Position numbers and translations under genes: made by a program. From contig CABSNM010000010.1 in assembly GCA_902479065.1 (NCBI GenBank), positions 1 to 64,000 of the forward strand: a stretch of 64,000 nt of DNA, given 5' to 3'. Shown in pieces: positions 26,620-37,809 of the stretch. Positions within the stretch are counted from its first letter, which is position 1. The number at the start of each line of letters is the position of its first letter. Source of the stretch: an uncultured Collinsella sp. (GTDB lineage Bacteria > Actinomycetota > Coriobacteriia > Coriobacteriales > Coriobacteriaceae). Below the pieces are notes generated by a model. The model was not told the DNA's origin. It saw only the letters and a program-made list of their open reading frames with translations, and ran no database searches.

Positions 26620-28074
26620 GTGGCAGAAACGTTTGATATCGCGATTGTCGGCGCCGGCATCACCGGATGCGCCATCGCGCGGCAGCTCGCGCGATTTGAC
26701 CTTTCCATTTGCGTGGTCGAGGCGACCAACGACATCGCGCTTGGCGCGTCGAAGGCCAACGGCGGCCTGGTGCACGCCGGCTACGATCCGGCTCCGGGCA
26801 CGATAAAGGCGCAGGTCAACGCCCGTGGTTGCGAGCTATATGACACGTGGGCCCAGGAGCTCGGCTTTTTGTTTTGCCGTACCGGTTCAATGGTGTTGGG
26901 CTTCAACGACAAAGACCGCGAACACCTGGAGAAGCTGCGCCAGAATGGCCTGGCCAACGGCGTGCCCGAGCTGTCGATCATCGGCCCCGAGCGCATTCGA
27001 GAGTTGGAACCGCGTGCGAGTGCCCAGGCCACGTGCGCGCTGTGGTGCCCTTCGACCGGTTACGTTGACCCGTTTGAAGTAGCCATTGCTGCGCTGGAGA
27101 ACGCGGTTGCCAACGGGGTGACGTTTATGCGGTCCGCTCCGGTGGAAGCGATTGAAGTCGCGGGGTCGGGCGACGACGCGCGCTTTACGCTGGCGACCCC
27201 CGTTGGCAACGTGCGCTGCCGCTACTTGATCAACGCCGCGGGCAACGGCGCCGCCGACATCTCGCATATGGCGGGCGCCGAGGAGTTTCAGATGGTCTGG
27301 CGTCAGGGCAACATCGTGGTGCTGGACAAGGAGCCGCGTGCGCTCATGCCGCTCTACCCCGTTCCCACGCCGGTGTCCAAGGGCGTTATCGTCACGGGCA
27401 CCGTACACGGCAACACCGTGATCACCGCGACGGCCGCTGTGCGCGAGCCGGGCGACACGCAGACCTATGCGAGCGATGTGAACGCGCTGCTGAGCGGCGC
27501 GCGCAAACTGGTGCCCGATCTGGATACGCGCCGCGTGGTGCGCGCATTTGCCGGCGGGCGTCCGGTCATTCAGGGAACGAACGACTTCTTTATTGGACAG
27601 TCGACCGTGGTGCCGGGGCTTTTCCAGGCGGCGGGCATTCAGTCGCCGGGTGTGGCAAGCGCGCCGGCCATTGCCGAGCGCATGGAGCTTGTGATGCGTG
27701 AGGCGGGCGTGGAGCTGCACGAGCGGGCGGACTGGAACCCAATTCGCCGCGCGCCGGACGACTTTGACCGCGCACCACTGGCGCGCAAGGAGGAGCTGAT
27801 CGAGTCCGATCCCGCGTGGGGCCAGATTGTCTGCCGCTGCGAGACGGTGCCCGAGGCCGAGATTGTGGCTGCGATTCGGCGCCGCCCGGGCGCGGTTTCG
27901 GTCGAGGGCGTCAAGCGGCGCTGCCGCGCCGGCATGGGTCGGTGCCAAAGCGGCTTTTGCCAGAGCCGCGTGGTGGCGATTCTTGCCCGAGAGCTGGACT
28001 GCGACCCCAGCGAGGTGTTGTTGGAGGATGCCGGTTCTTGGCTGGTCGAGGGGTCGCTGAAGGGGGTGCGTTAG
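26620..28074 (+). CDS. GlpA-like FAD-dependent oxidoreductase with BFD-type [2Fe-2S] domain
   Basis: An N-terminal dinucleotide-binding motif (IVGAGITGCAIARQL) and DAO-fold domain resemble anaerobic glycerol-3-phosphate dehydrogenase and 2-hydroxyglutarate oxidase. The C-terminal part has the BFD-like iron-sulfur motif CRCETV...CRAGMGRCQSGFC (about 405-450). 484 residues. GTG start after GGAGG. With the next two genes it forms a set often found beside glycerol genes in anaerobes, where it is annotated as glycerol-3-phosphate dehydrogenase; no glpK or glpF is near, so the substrate is not proven. Confidence 0.82.
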   Translation: MAETFDIAIVGAGITGCAIARQLARFDLSICVVEATNDIALGASKANGGLVHAGYDPAPGTIKAQVNARGCELYDTWAQELGFLFCRTGSMVLGFNDKDREHLEKLRQNGLANGVPELSIIGPERIRELEPRASAQATCALWCPSTGYVDPFEVAIAALENAVANGVTFMRSAPVEAIEVAGSGDDARFTLATPVGNVRCRYLINAAGNGAADISHMAGAEEFQMVWRQGNIVVLDKEPRALMPLYPVPTPVSKGVIVTGTVHGNTVITATAAVREPGDTQTYASDVNALLSGARKLVPDLDTRRVVRAFAGGRPVIQGTNDFFIGQSTVVPGLFQAAGIQSPGVASAPAIAERMELVMREAGVELHERADWNPIRRAPDDFDRAPLARKEELIESDPAWGQIVCRCETVPEAEIVAAIRRRPGAVSVEGVKRRCRAGMGRCQSGFCQSRVVAILARELDCDPSEVLLEDAGSWLVEGSLKGVR

Positions 28075-28075
28075 G

Positions 28076-29467
28076 ATGGCGGAATTCGGATCGAGCGCGA
28101 TTGATAGCGGCACCGTTGAGGCCGTGGCAACGCAGACCTTCGACGCGGTCGTTATCGGAGGCGGCCCCGCCGGCATGGCGGCCGTGCTTGCCGCGCAAAA
28201 GGCCGGCGCGCGCGTGGCCATCGTGGAGCGCGAACAGCACCTGGGCGGCATCCTCCGCCAGTGCATCCACCCCGGTTTTGGCCTTTCGCACTTTAAGCAG
28301 GAGCTCACCGGACCCGAGTACGCACAGCGCTTTATCGACCAGGTGCGCGCGACCGACATTGCGCTGTTCTTGGGCAGCATGGTGATTGGGATCGATTCAA
28401 GCGAGGTCGCGGCAACAAGCGTCCCGGGCACGGGCGAGGCCGTGGGAGATGCCGCGGCCCATACCGTCACGCTCATGAGCCCTGCCGGCATGCTGCAGCT
28501 CACCGGGCGCGCGGTCGTCCTTGCCATGGGCTGCCGTGAGCGCACCCGCAGCGAGATCAAGATCCCCGGCAGCCGACCCGCCGGCGTGTTTACGGCCGGC
28601 CTGGCGCAGCGATGCATCAATATCGAGAACCTCAAACCCGGCTCGCGCGCCGTCATTTTGGGCTCGGGCGATATCGGGCTGATCATGGCGCGCCGCTGCA
28701 CGCTCGAGGGGATTTCCGTCGAGGGCGTATACGAGCTCATGCCGTACGCCAACGGACTGCGCCGCAATGTGAAGAACTGCCTGGACGACTTTGGAATTCC
28801 GCTGCACCTGTCCACCACCGTCACACGCGTGATCGGGCACGACCGCGTGGAGGCCGTCGAGGTAAGCCAGGTCGACGAGCGCTTGGCGCCCATTCCGGGG
28901 ACCGAGCGCATTGTTCCGTGCGACACGCTGCTGCTTTCGGTGGGTCTGATTCCCGAGAACGAGCTTTCGGTGGGCGCGGGCGTTGAGCTTGACCCACGTA
29001 CGCGCGGCGCCGTGGTGGACCAGAGCCTGCAGACGGGCGTACCGGGCATCTTTGCCTGTGGCAACGTGCTGCACGTGCACGACCTGGCCGACAACGTAAC
29101 GACCGAGTCCGAGAGGGCTGGCGCAGCTGCAGCGGCGTACGCGCTGGGTGGCGGAGCTGAGACGGACGCGGTCGCGGACACGGGCTGCGAGCTCACGGTC
29201 TCCCCTGCCGGCATCGCGGGATACGCGCTGCCGGGACGCATTACGGCCGTGGCGCTCACCAAGCTAAACTTCCGCGTGCGCCGACCCGTCGACGCCGCCC
29301 GCGTGCGTATTCTGGCAGGCGGCGAGGAACTGTTCGCAGGCAAGGTCCGTGCATTTAAGCCGAGCGTCATGGAAAGCTTCCCGCTGCCGGCAAAGGTGAT
29401 TCAGCGCGCACTCGACCTAGGTGCTAGAGAGATTATTCTGTCTGTCGATCCCATTGAGGAGGCATAG
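28076..29467 (+). CDS. NAD(P)/FAD-dependent oxidoreductase (pyridine nucleotide-disulfide family)
   Basis: Two Rossmann motifs are seen: VIGGGPAGMAAVLAAQ near residue 25 for FAD and VILGSGDIGLIMARR near 195 for NAD(P)H. GIFACGNVLHVHDLADNV near the C-terminal third is the family's FAD-closing motif. 463 residues. It starts 1 nt after the upstream stop, with AAGGGGG before the ATG, so it is translated from the same message and probably passes electrons between NAD(P)H and its GlpA-like partner. Confidence 0.85.
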   Translation: MAEFGSSAIDSGTVEAVATQTFDAVVIGGGPAGMAAVLAAQKAGARVAIVEREQHLGGILRQCIHPGFGLSHFKQELTGPEYAQRFIDQVRATDIALFLGSMVIGIDSSEVAATSVPGTGEAVGDAAAHTVTLMSPAGMLQLTGRAVVLAMGCRERTRSEIKIPGSRPAGVFTAGLAQRCINIENLKPGSRAVILGSGDIGLIMARRCTLEGISVEGVYELMPYANGLRRNVKNCLDDFGIPLHLSTTVTRVIGHDRVEAVEVSQVDERLAPIPGTERIVPCDTLLLSVGLIPENELSVGAGVELDPRTRGAVVDQSLQTGVPGIFACGNVLHVHDLADNVTTESERAGAAAAAYALGGGAETDAVADTGCELTVSPAGIAGYALPGRITAVALTKLNFRVRRPVDAARVRILAGGEELFAGKVRAFKPSVMESFPLPAKVIQRALDLGAREIILSVDPIEEA

Positions 29468-29470
29468 CTC

Positions 29471-29869
29471 ATGAGCACGAATGCGACCGAGATGCTGCAG
29501 CTCAACTGCACCACCTGCCCATCCGAATGCCTCCTGACCGTAGAGGTAGAGCGTGACGCAGACGGCGCCGTGGTAGAAGTGCGCTCCGTAACCGGCAACA
29601 ACTGCCCGCGCGGCGATAAGTTCGCGCATCAGGAGCTCACCTGCCCCATGCGCGTGCTCACGACGACCGTGGCAGTATCTGCCGGCGACGAGGCACTGCT
29701 GCCCGTGCGCACGGCTGAGGCCATCCCGCTGGCACTCCACGCCCAAGCCATGAACCTCATCCGAGGCCTAGTCGTCAACGCCCCCATCTGCATGGGCGAC
29801 ATCGTGCTAGAGAACCTCCTAGACACCAACATCAACCTCATCGCCAGCATGGACATCGACCCCGCCTAA
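29471..29869 (+). CDS. DUF1667 protein, third member of the oxidoreductase set
   Basis: 132 residues with a cysteine pattern at the N-terminus (NCTTCPSEC, then NNCPRGDKFA and TCPMRVLTT) typical of DUF1667, which accompanies the two upstream oxidoreductases in many anaerobes and may hold an iron-sulfur cluster. It follows after 3 nt with GGAGG before its ATG. A second conserved Cys block (PICMGD) lies near residue 97. Confidence 0.85.
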   Translation: MSTNATEMLQLNCTTCPSECLLTVEVERDADGAVVEVRSVTGNNCPRGDKFAHQELTCPMRVLTTTVAVSAGDEALLPVRTAEAIPLALHAQAMNLIRGLVVNAPICMGDIVLENLLDTNINLIASMDIDPA

Positions 29870-29925
29870 GAAGCTCATTTAGGACGGGCTCTTTAAGCTA
29901 CCCTGCCATCCACCCTGCCCTCCTC

Positions 29926-29992
29926 AGTTGCGGTGAAATAGTTCCTGATTTCCGCCAAAACCCCGGCATCCAGGAACTATTCCACCGCAACT
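29926..29992. repeat. P3 palindromic element, copy a
   Basis: Arms of 22 nt (29926-29947 and 29971-29992; AGTTGCGGTGAAATAGTTCC-type) pair with a single mismatch around a 23-nt loop. Copies at 31710 and 44033 have the same architecture and the same loop length. Confidence 0.85.
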
Positions 29993-30034
29993 ATCCTTAA
30001 AATTGGCATTTAGCTTGTGCCTACTTTAGTGCCA

Positions 30035-30194
30035 TTTCAAAACTATGCCGGATTACGGGGCTGATTCGGATACCCCCATCCATACCGGCGATTTTCGATT
30101 TTTGATAAACCCTCTACCTGCGGTTTTAATTTCGCGATTTTTCCCATGGTCAAGTAATACGGGTCCAGCCCCGTAATCCGCCATACTTTTGAAA
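30035..30194. repeat. P4 palindromic element, copy a
   Basis: Arms of 29 nt (30035-30063 and 30166-30194) pair with two mismatches. The 102-nt interior contains at 30107-30164 a core (CCCTCTACCTG, GGTTTT, ATTTC, GATTTT, TGGTC) shared with the copy at 31489. The arms of the two copies are unrelated. Confidence 0.8.
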
Positions 30195-30240
30195 CCAGCC
30201 CATTTGGGACGGGCCTCTAATGACTACTTTTGCCCGAACG

Positions 30241-30340
30241 TTCGCTAGGCTGACCATGCCAAGGATTGTCCCGAAGTGCCGGCATAAAAGGAACGTCCCC
30301 ATGTGCCGGGCTTAGGATACCATGGTGGCAACCTAGCGAA
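30241..30340. repeat. P6-like element whose arm reaches the M24 peptidase RBS
   Basis: TTCGCTAGG at 30241-30249 pairs with CCTAGCGAA at 30332-30340, and pairing continues inward for a few more bases with a small bulge. The interior holds GGAACGTCCCC flanked by two direct GTGCCGG copies. The right arm ends inside the AAAGGA Shine-Dalgarno of the next gene, so folding could limit its translation. Confidence 0.6.
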
Positions 30341-30350
30341 AGGACGATGT

Positions 30351-31439
30351 ATGGCACATGTAGATGACCAGCGTGTGGTGCGCGTGCTCGATGCGCTCGA
30401 GGCTCAGCACCCCGGCGCGCAGCTGCTCGTAAACGACCCGTGGTCGATTTACTATCTGACCGGTTTTTATGCCGATATGTTCGAGCGGTTTTGCGGCGTG
30501 CTGCTCGCACGCGATAGCGAGCCCGTAATCCTGGTCAACGCGCTGCATCAGCTGCCCGAGTATGACAATGCCCGCGTTGCCTACCACACCGATACCGACG
30601 TCGTGACCGACGCCATCACACGCGAACTCAATCCGACGAAGCCCCTCGGCATCGACACCGTTATGCGCTCCGGCTTTTTGATGCCCCTTATGGATCGTCA
30701 CGCCGCGAGCGAGTTCTTCCTAGGCGACTTTGCCGTCACCGCCGCACGTACCCACAAGGACGCCGCCGAGCAGGAGCTTATGCGCGCGTCCTCGGCCGCT
30801 AACGACACCGTGATGGCCGACGCGATCAAGCTCGTCCACGAAGGTGTAACGGAATGCGAGATTGCCGACCAGATGCTCGGCTTGTATCGCAAGCACGGCT
30901 GCGAGGGCTTTAGCTTTCCGCCGATCGTGAGCTTTGGCGCCAACGCCGGCGACCCGCACCACGAGCCCGACGACACCGTACTCAAGCGCGGCGACGTGGT
31001 GCTGTTCGACATTGGCGGACGCCATCGCAACTACTGCTCGGACATGACGCGCACGTTCTTTTGGGGCGAGCCGGACGAGGAGACCGCACGCATCTACGAC
31101 ATCGTGCGCCGTGCCAACGAGGCCGCCGAGGCGCTCATCGCGCCAGGCGCACGCATGTGCGACCTAGACCGTGCCGCGCGCGACGTGATTGAGGACGCTG
31201 GCTACGGCAAGTACTTCACGCATCGCCTGGGCCACTCGATCGGCCTGCAGGACCACGAGGCAGGCGACGTCTCGCTCGTCAACGAGCAGGTCGTTGAACC
31301 GGGCATGACCTTCTCTATCGAGCCGGGCATCTACCTCCCCGGCCGCACCGGCGTCCGCATCGAGGACCTAGCCCTGGTGACCGAGAACGGCGTCGAGATT
31401 CTCAACGCTTACCCCCACGATCCGGTCCGCTTAGGCTAG
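30351..31439 (+). CDS. M24 metallopeptidase, Xaa-Pro aminopeptidase/dipeptidase type
   Basis: Cytosolic peptidase that removes residues before proline. The five metal ligands of the pita-bread fold are visible: Asp in LFDIGG, Asp in SDMTRTF, His in LGHSIG, Glu in SIEPG and Glu in RIEDLAL. A creatinase-like N-terminal domain of about 125 residues precedes. I start at ATG 30351 after AAAGGA (362 residues); the frame is open 16 codons upstream without a ribosome site. It is a single gene, bracketed by palindromic elements in mirror order on both sides. Confidence 0.93.
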   Translation: MAHVDDQRVVRVLDALEAQHPGAQLLVNDPWSIYYLTGFYADMFERFCGVLLARDSEPVILVNALHQLPEYDNARVAYHTDTDVVTDAITRELNPTKPLGIDTVMRSGFLMPLMDRHAASEFFLGDFAVTAARTHKDAAEQELMRASSAANDTVMADAIKLVHEGVTECEIADQMLGLYRKHGCEGFSFPPIVSFGANAGDPHHEPDDTVLKRGDVVLFDIGGRHRNYCSDMTRTFFWGEPDEETARIYDIVRRANEAAEALIAPGARMCDLDRAARDVIEDAGYGKYFTHRLGHSIGLQDHEAGDVSLVNEQVVEPGMTFSIEPGIYLPGRTGVRIEDLALVTENGVEILNAYPHDPVRLG

Positions 31440-31441
31440 AC

Positions 31442-31474
31442 AATATGTCAAAGGGACAGCCCCGTTGACACATT
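31442..31474. repeat. P6 palindromic element (GGGACAGCCCC core)
   Basis: AATATGTCAA and TTGACACATT arms (one mismatch) around GGGACAGCCCC, beginning 2 nt after the stop codon of the M24 peptidase gene. Confidence 0.6.
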
Positions 31475-31488
31475 CCGCTAACGTCGCG

Positions 31489-31646
31489 CCGCGAAAACGG
31501 GCTATCTACTACGTTTAACCCGCATGGGTCGACCATGCGGGTCTTTTTTGAAAAATGGCAAGCCCTCTACCTGAGGTTTTGATTTCATGATTTTCCGTGT
31601 GGTCGAGGGTAACCGGTCAAACGTAGTAGATAGGCCCATTTCGTGG
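31489..31646. repeat. P4 palindromic element, copy b
   Basis: Arms of 28 nt (31489-31516 and 31619-31646) share TATCTACTACGTTT exactly and pair with a few mismatches outside it. The interior holds an intrinsic terminator followed by the P4 core at 31561-31617, in the same orientation as the copy at 30035. Confidence 0.8.
31518..31549 (+). terminator. Intrinsic terminator of the M24 peptidase gene
   Basis: ACCCGCATGG and CCATGCGGGT form a perfect 10-bp stem with a 5-nt loop, followed by C and six T. It lies inside the P4 element, just after its left arm. Confidence 0.88.
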
Positions 31647-31709
31647 CAAGCGAGTCAAACCAGGGCACAGGGCAGCTAAAAAAGCTCCATCCCAAATTGA
31701 CTGTTTTTA

Positions 31710-31776
31710 AGTTGCGGTGGAATAGTTCCTGGATGGGCTGCTAGAACCCAAAAACAGGAACTACTTCACCGCAACT
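31710..31776. repeat. P3 palindromic element, copy b
   Basis: Arms of 22 nt (31710-31731, 31755-31776) nearly identical to those of the copy at 29926, again around a 23-nt loop. An outer CCATCCC/GGGATGG pair extends the structure to about 31690-31790. It ends just past the folC stop region. Confidence 0.85.
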
Positions 31777-31790
31777 GATGAGGGGATGGG

Positions 31791-33134
31791 TTAACGGAGC
31801 AAGCCGGCCACTTCGCCGGCTAGGGTGATGGTGCCGGCTGCTACGAAGGGCTCGCCTGCGGCCTTGAAAGCTGCAAGGGCCTCGGAAACGCTGGGGTACA
31901 CGCCTGCGAGCTTATCGGCGTCCACCAGGGCGGCGAGCTCCTCTGCCGGCAGGGCGCGATCGGAATTGGTCTGCGTCACGACCACACGGGGGAACGCCGG
32001 AACCAGAACATCGACAATACCGGCCACATCCTTGTCGGCCAGTGCGGCGCACAGCAGCGTGGGGCGATTTTCAACACACGGATCGATCTCGTCCAGCGCA
32101 CTCACAAAGTTCTCGCAGCTCTGAGGGTTATGGCAGGCATCGATCAGCTTAAGCGGATCGGTCCCCAGCACGTCAAATCGGCCCGGCGTGGGGCAGCCCA
32201 TAAGCGATGCGTCGAGCTTGTCATGATCGAGCTCGCGACCCAGATACCCCTCGCACAGCATAATCGCGCACGCGGCATTCTGCGGTTGATAGGCCGGCTT
32301 GACCATGCTCGACATATAGATCGCACGCGGCGTGGTGCAGCTAAACTCAACCGTGTCGCCCACATGCGCCGGTACCTTAGTCGTGGCATGACTCACCACG
32401 AGCGGCACGACACCGCACTCGCGACAACGAGCATCCATCACGCGCTGAACGCTCGCCTCGTGCGTGCCCTCGCCCAGTACAACCAGGCGTCCGGGCTTAA
32501 TGACCGCAGCCTTCTCCCCCGCAATGGCCTCGAGCGTATCGCCCAAAATACGTGTGTGATCGAGCCCAATACCCGTAATGGCAACGGCGACGGGATCGGT
32601 CGCACTCGTGGCGTCCCAACGACCGCCCATGCCAACCTCGAGCACGGCAACATCCACCGCGGCCTCGGCAAACACCACAAGTGCGGCGGCCGTCAGCAGG
32701 TCAAACGGAGTAATGGTATAGGCGCGCTCCCCCGCCGCCACACGGTGCGCATTCACCCGACGTCCCGCCTCAACAGCGGCAGAAACGCCACGGGCAAAGG
32801 CCTCGTCACTCACAACGCGCCCATCGACCTCCATGCGCTCGGGATAACGCACCAGCTGCGGCGACGTATACAGCGCGGTTTTTAACCCCTCACCACGAAG
32901 GATGGCAGCCGAAAAACGCGTGGTCGAAGTCTTGCCATTGGTACCGGCGACCTGAATGCAATCAAAGTACTCGTCCGGGCGCCCCAACTCATCGAGCATA
33001 TCGACAACCGTCTCAAGCAAAGGACCAGCATCCCCAGAAATCCGCCCCGTATCAGCAGCAAGCCCCACAGCCTCATCAAACGAAAGCAACTCAAACGAGA
33101 ACGGAACGACATACGACCCAGAACGCTTAGCCAT
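31791..33134 (-). CDS. folC: Folylpolyglutamate synthase / dihydrofolate synthase
   Basis: Adds glutamate to dihydropteroate or folates. The Mur-ligase-type P-loop GTNGKTSTTR is at residues 64-73, the GGRWDATS segment near 171 and the DACHNPQS motif of the C-terminal domain near 330. Length 447 is usual. ATG at 33134 after GGGGGA. It lies downstream of valS, the common valS-folC order, with a terminator between. Confidence 0.94.
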   Translation of the reverse strand: MAKRSGSYVVPFSFELLSFDEAVGLAADTGRISGDAGPLLETVVDMLDELGRPDEYFDCIQVAGTNGKTSTTRFSAAILRGEGLKTALYTSPQLVRYPERMEVDGRVVSDEAFARGVSAAVEAGRRVNAHRVAAGERAYTITPFDLLTAAALVVFAEAAVDVAVLEVGMGGRWDATSATDPVAVAITGIGLDHTRILGDTLEAIAGEKAAVIKPGRLVVLGEGTHEASVQRVMDARCRECGVVPLVVSHATTKVPAHVGDTVEFSCTTPRAIYMSSMVKPAYQPQNAACAIMLCEGYLGRELDHDKLDASLMGCPTPGRFDVLGTDPLKLIDACHNPQSCENFVSALDEIDPCVENRPTLLCAALADKDVAGIVDVLVPAFPRVVVTQTNSDRALPAEELAALVDADKLAGVYPSVSEALAAFKAAGEPFVAAGTITLAGEVAGLLR

Positions 33135-33156
33135 AACTCAAAGTCCCCCATAACAG

Positions 33157-33192
33157 AAAAAGAGGCCCACCAAAAAGAATGAGCCCCTCGCG
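33157..33192 (-). terminator. Terminator between valS and folC
   Basis: On the minus strand GAGGGGCTCA and TGGGCCTC pair across a 10-nt T-rich loop and are followed by TTTTTC. It lies only about 25 nt before the folC start, so folC depends on read-through or on a promoter upstream of this hairpin. Position is accurate to a base or two. Confidence 0.65.
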
Positions 33193-33284
33193 TTCAAAAA
33201 ATCAGCCAAACACCGCTTTGCAGCGACCTCAAGGCCACAACCCAGTGGCCCTAACATTCCGGGCGCAGACAACCACGTAAACGA

Positions 33285-33410
33285 ACTGGGAGCGGTTTGG
33301 GGCTTTGCTCGATACAAGTTCCGCACGAGCCGAAGGCCACTTAATGTGGCCTTCGTGCGAGCAGGACTGTTCGCAGTAGCGAGCAATGCCCCAAACCGCG
33401 CCCCCCCAGT
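33285..33410. repeat. P2 palindromic element, copy C (after valS)
   Basis: Arms at 33285-33315 and 33375-33410 share GCGGTTTGGGGC and TTGCTCG. The core (33316-33374) is the P2 core in reverse orientation relative to copies A and B: GAAGGCCAC-TTAAT-GTGGCCTTC with AAGTTCCGCAC on its left. It ends 5 nt from the valS stop codon. Confidence 0.8.
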
Positions 33411-33415
33411 GACCC

Positions 33416-36112
<2,697 letters not shown>

Positions 36113-36132
36113 ATATCTCTCCCTTGCCCGTC

Positions 36133-36248
36133 GGGGAGGAATGTAGGCCCGATTTTCGCTCGGTCAAGTCCTGGGCTCGCTCGAAGACCACATTAAGTGG
36201 TCTTCGGCTCGTGCGGAATCTACGAAAATCGGGCCTACATTCCTCCCC
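36133..36248. repeat. P2 palindromic element, copy B (valS leader)
   Basis: Arms of 26 nt (36133-36158, 36223-36248; GGGGAGGAATGTAGGCCC...) pair perfectly. The 64-nt core has GAAGACCAC-ATTAA-GTGGTCTTC and GTGCGGAATCT as in copy A. It ends 8 nt upstream of the valS Shine-Dalgarno. Confidence 0.85.
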
Positions 36249-36341
36249 TTAGGTATCGCTTACTTCAGTCTGAATGACTTCGCTGAGGCTTAAACAAACA
36301 CACAGAATAACACAGGTAGTTGGGGTTATTGCGTATATATA

Positions 36342-36377
36342 AAATAGCCTCCGACCACGGATGGTCAGAGGCTATTT
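36342..36377 (-). terminator. Intrinsic terminator after clpX
   Basis: AAATAGCCTC pairs with GAGGCTATTT and, inside, GACCA with TGGTC around a 4-nt loop; on the minus strand TTTTATAT follows. It lies 22 nt past the clpX stop. Confidence 0.85.
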
Positions 36378-36398
36378 GCAAGCACGTTTTTGGCTGGT

Positions 36399-37808
36399 TT
36401 ACCCGTAGATGCGTTGGGGCTGCTCTTCGCCCTTTACGGAGGCTTCGGTCACGATGACCTTGGAAACACCCTCCTCGCTGGGGAGGTCGAACATCGTCTG
36501 CTGCAGCACGTCCTCGCAGATGGAGCGCAGGCCGCGGGCGCCGGTCTTGCGGGCAAGCGCCATGCGGGCGATCTCGTGCAGGGCGGCATCCTCAAACTCA
36601 AGCTCAACGTCCTCGAGCTGGAACATCTTGCGGTACTGACGCACCACGGCGTTCTTGGGCTCGGTCAGGATCGACACCAGGTCGTCCTCGTCGAGCGCCT
36701 GCGTCTGGGTGACGACGGGCGTACGTCCCACAAACTCGGGAATCATGCCAAAGGCGTTGAGGTCCTGCGGGAGCACCTGGCGCAGCAGGTCGTTCTCGTC
36801 GACCGAGGTAGGGCCGGCGATCTCGGAGTTAAAGCCCACGCCCTTGTTGCCCACGCGATCGGCGATGATCTTGTCCAGACCCACAAAGGCACCACCGCAG
36901 ATAAACAGGATGTTGGTCGTGTCGATCTGCAGCAGCTCCTGCTGGGGATGCTTGCGGCCGCCGGTGGGCGGAACGCTTGCCACCGTGCCCTCAAGAATCT
37001 TAAGCAGCGCCTGCTGAACGCCCTCGCCCGAAACATCGCGGGTGATGGAGAGGTTCTCGGCCTTGCGGGCGATCTTGTCGATCTCGTCCACGTAGATAAT
37101 GCCAACCTGCGCGCGCTCAATATCGCCATCGGCGGCATTGATGAGCTTGAGCAGGATGTTCTCCACGTCCTCGCCCACGTAACCGGCCTCGGTGAGCGCG
37201 GTGGCGTCGGCGATGGCAAACGGCACCTCGAGGATGCGCGCGAGCGTCTGCGCCAGAAGCGTCTTACCGGTACCGGTGGGGCCGAGCAGCAGAATGTTGG
37301 ACTTGGCGAGCTCCACCTCATCCATATCATCGTCGAGCTGCGAGTCCAAACCGTCGTCAAAGGCCGAAAGCGCAGCACCGTCCTCGATCACGCGGCGGTA
37401 ATGGTTGTACACGGCAACCGACATGGCGCGCTTGGCGTCCTCCTGGCCCATGACATAGGCCGAAAGCTCGTCATAAATCTCGTGCGGCGTCGGCACATGC
37501 GTAATGACCTGACGGGCGTCGTCCTCGAGCTCAAAGCCCTCGGCCTCGGGGTCCACGGCGGGCTGAGATGCAGCCTGCCCGTGATCGTTGAGAAAGCCCG
37601 GCAGCTTGCCGTTGCGGGCAGCGTCCATAAAGTCCGAAGCCAGCGACTCCTCCAAGATCTCGGAGCAGGCGGCGACGCACTCGTCGCAGATAAAGATGTT
37701 GGTCGGACCCTTTACAAGGCGGCGAACCTGCCCCTGCTCTTTTCCGCAGAAGGAGCAGCGGATGGGGTTGCCGTTCTCGTCAAAGTTGTCCTGCATGTTA
37801 CCGGCCAT
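36399..37808 (-). CDS. clpX: ATP-dependent protease ATPase subunit ClpX
   Basis: AAA+ unfoldase that feeds ClpP. The N-terminal zinc-binding domain has CSFC and CDEC pairs (about 18-43), then Walker A GPTGTGKT near 150, Walker B IIYVDEIDKI and the C-terminal sensor region. I start at the ATG at 37808, one base after the clpP stop and preceded by AAGGA at 8 nt; an in-frame ATG 7 codons upstream lies inside clpP. 469 residues, including an acidic spacer between zinc domain and AAA+ module. Confidence 0.95.
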   Translation of the reverse strand: MAGNMQDNFDENGNPIRCSFCGKEQGQVRRLVKGPTNIFICDECVAACSEILEESLASDFMDAARNGKLPGFLNDHGQAASQPAVDPEAEGFELEDDARQVITHVPTPHEIYDELSAYVMGQEDAKRAMSVAVYNHYRRVIEDGAALSAFDDGLDSQLDDDMDEVELAKSNILLLGPTGTGKTLLAQTLARILEVPFAIADATALTEAGYVGEDVENILLKLINAADGDIERAQVGIIYVDEIDKIARKAENLSITRDVSGEGVQQALLKILEGTVASVPPTGGRKHPQQELLQIDTTNILFICGGAFVGLDKIIADRVGNKGVGFNSEIAGPTSVDENDLLRQVLPQDLNAFGMIPEFVGRTPVVTQTQALDEDDLVSILTEPKNAVVRQYRKMFQLEDVELEFEDAALHEIARMALARKTGARGLRSICEDVLQQTMFDLPSEEGVSKVIVTEASVKGEEQPQRIYG

Positions 37809-37809
37809 C

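Noticed and set aside
29873..30222. A seventh repeat family (GCYCATTTRGGACGGGC at 29873 and 30198)
   Set aside because: Two short copies about 70% alike are too weak to separate from chance or from flanks of the P3/P4 elements; noted here only.
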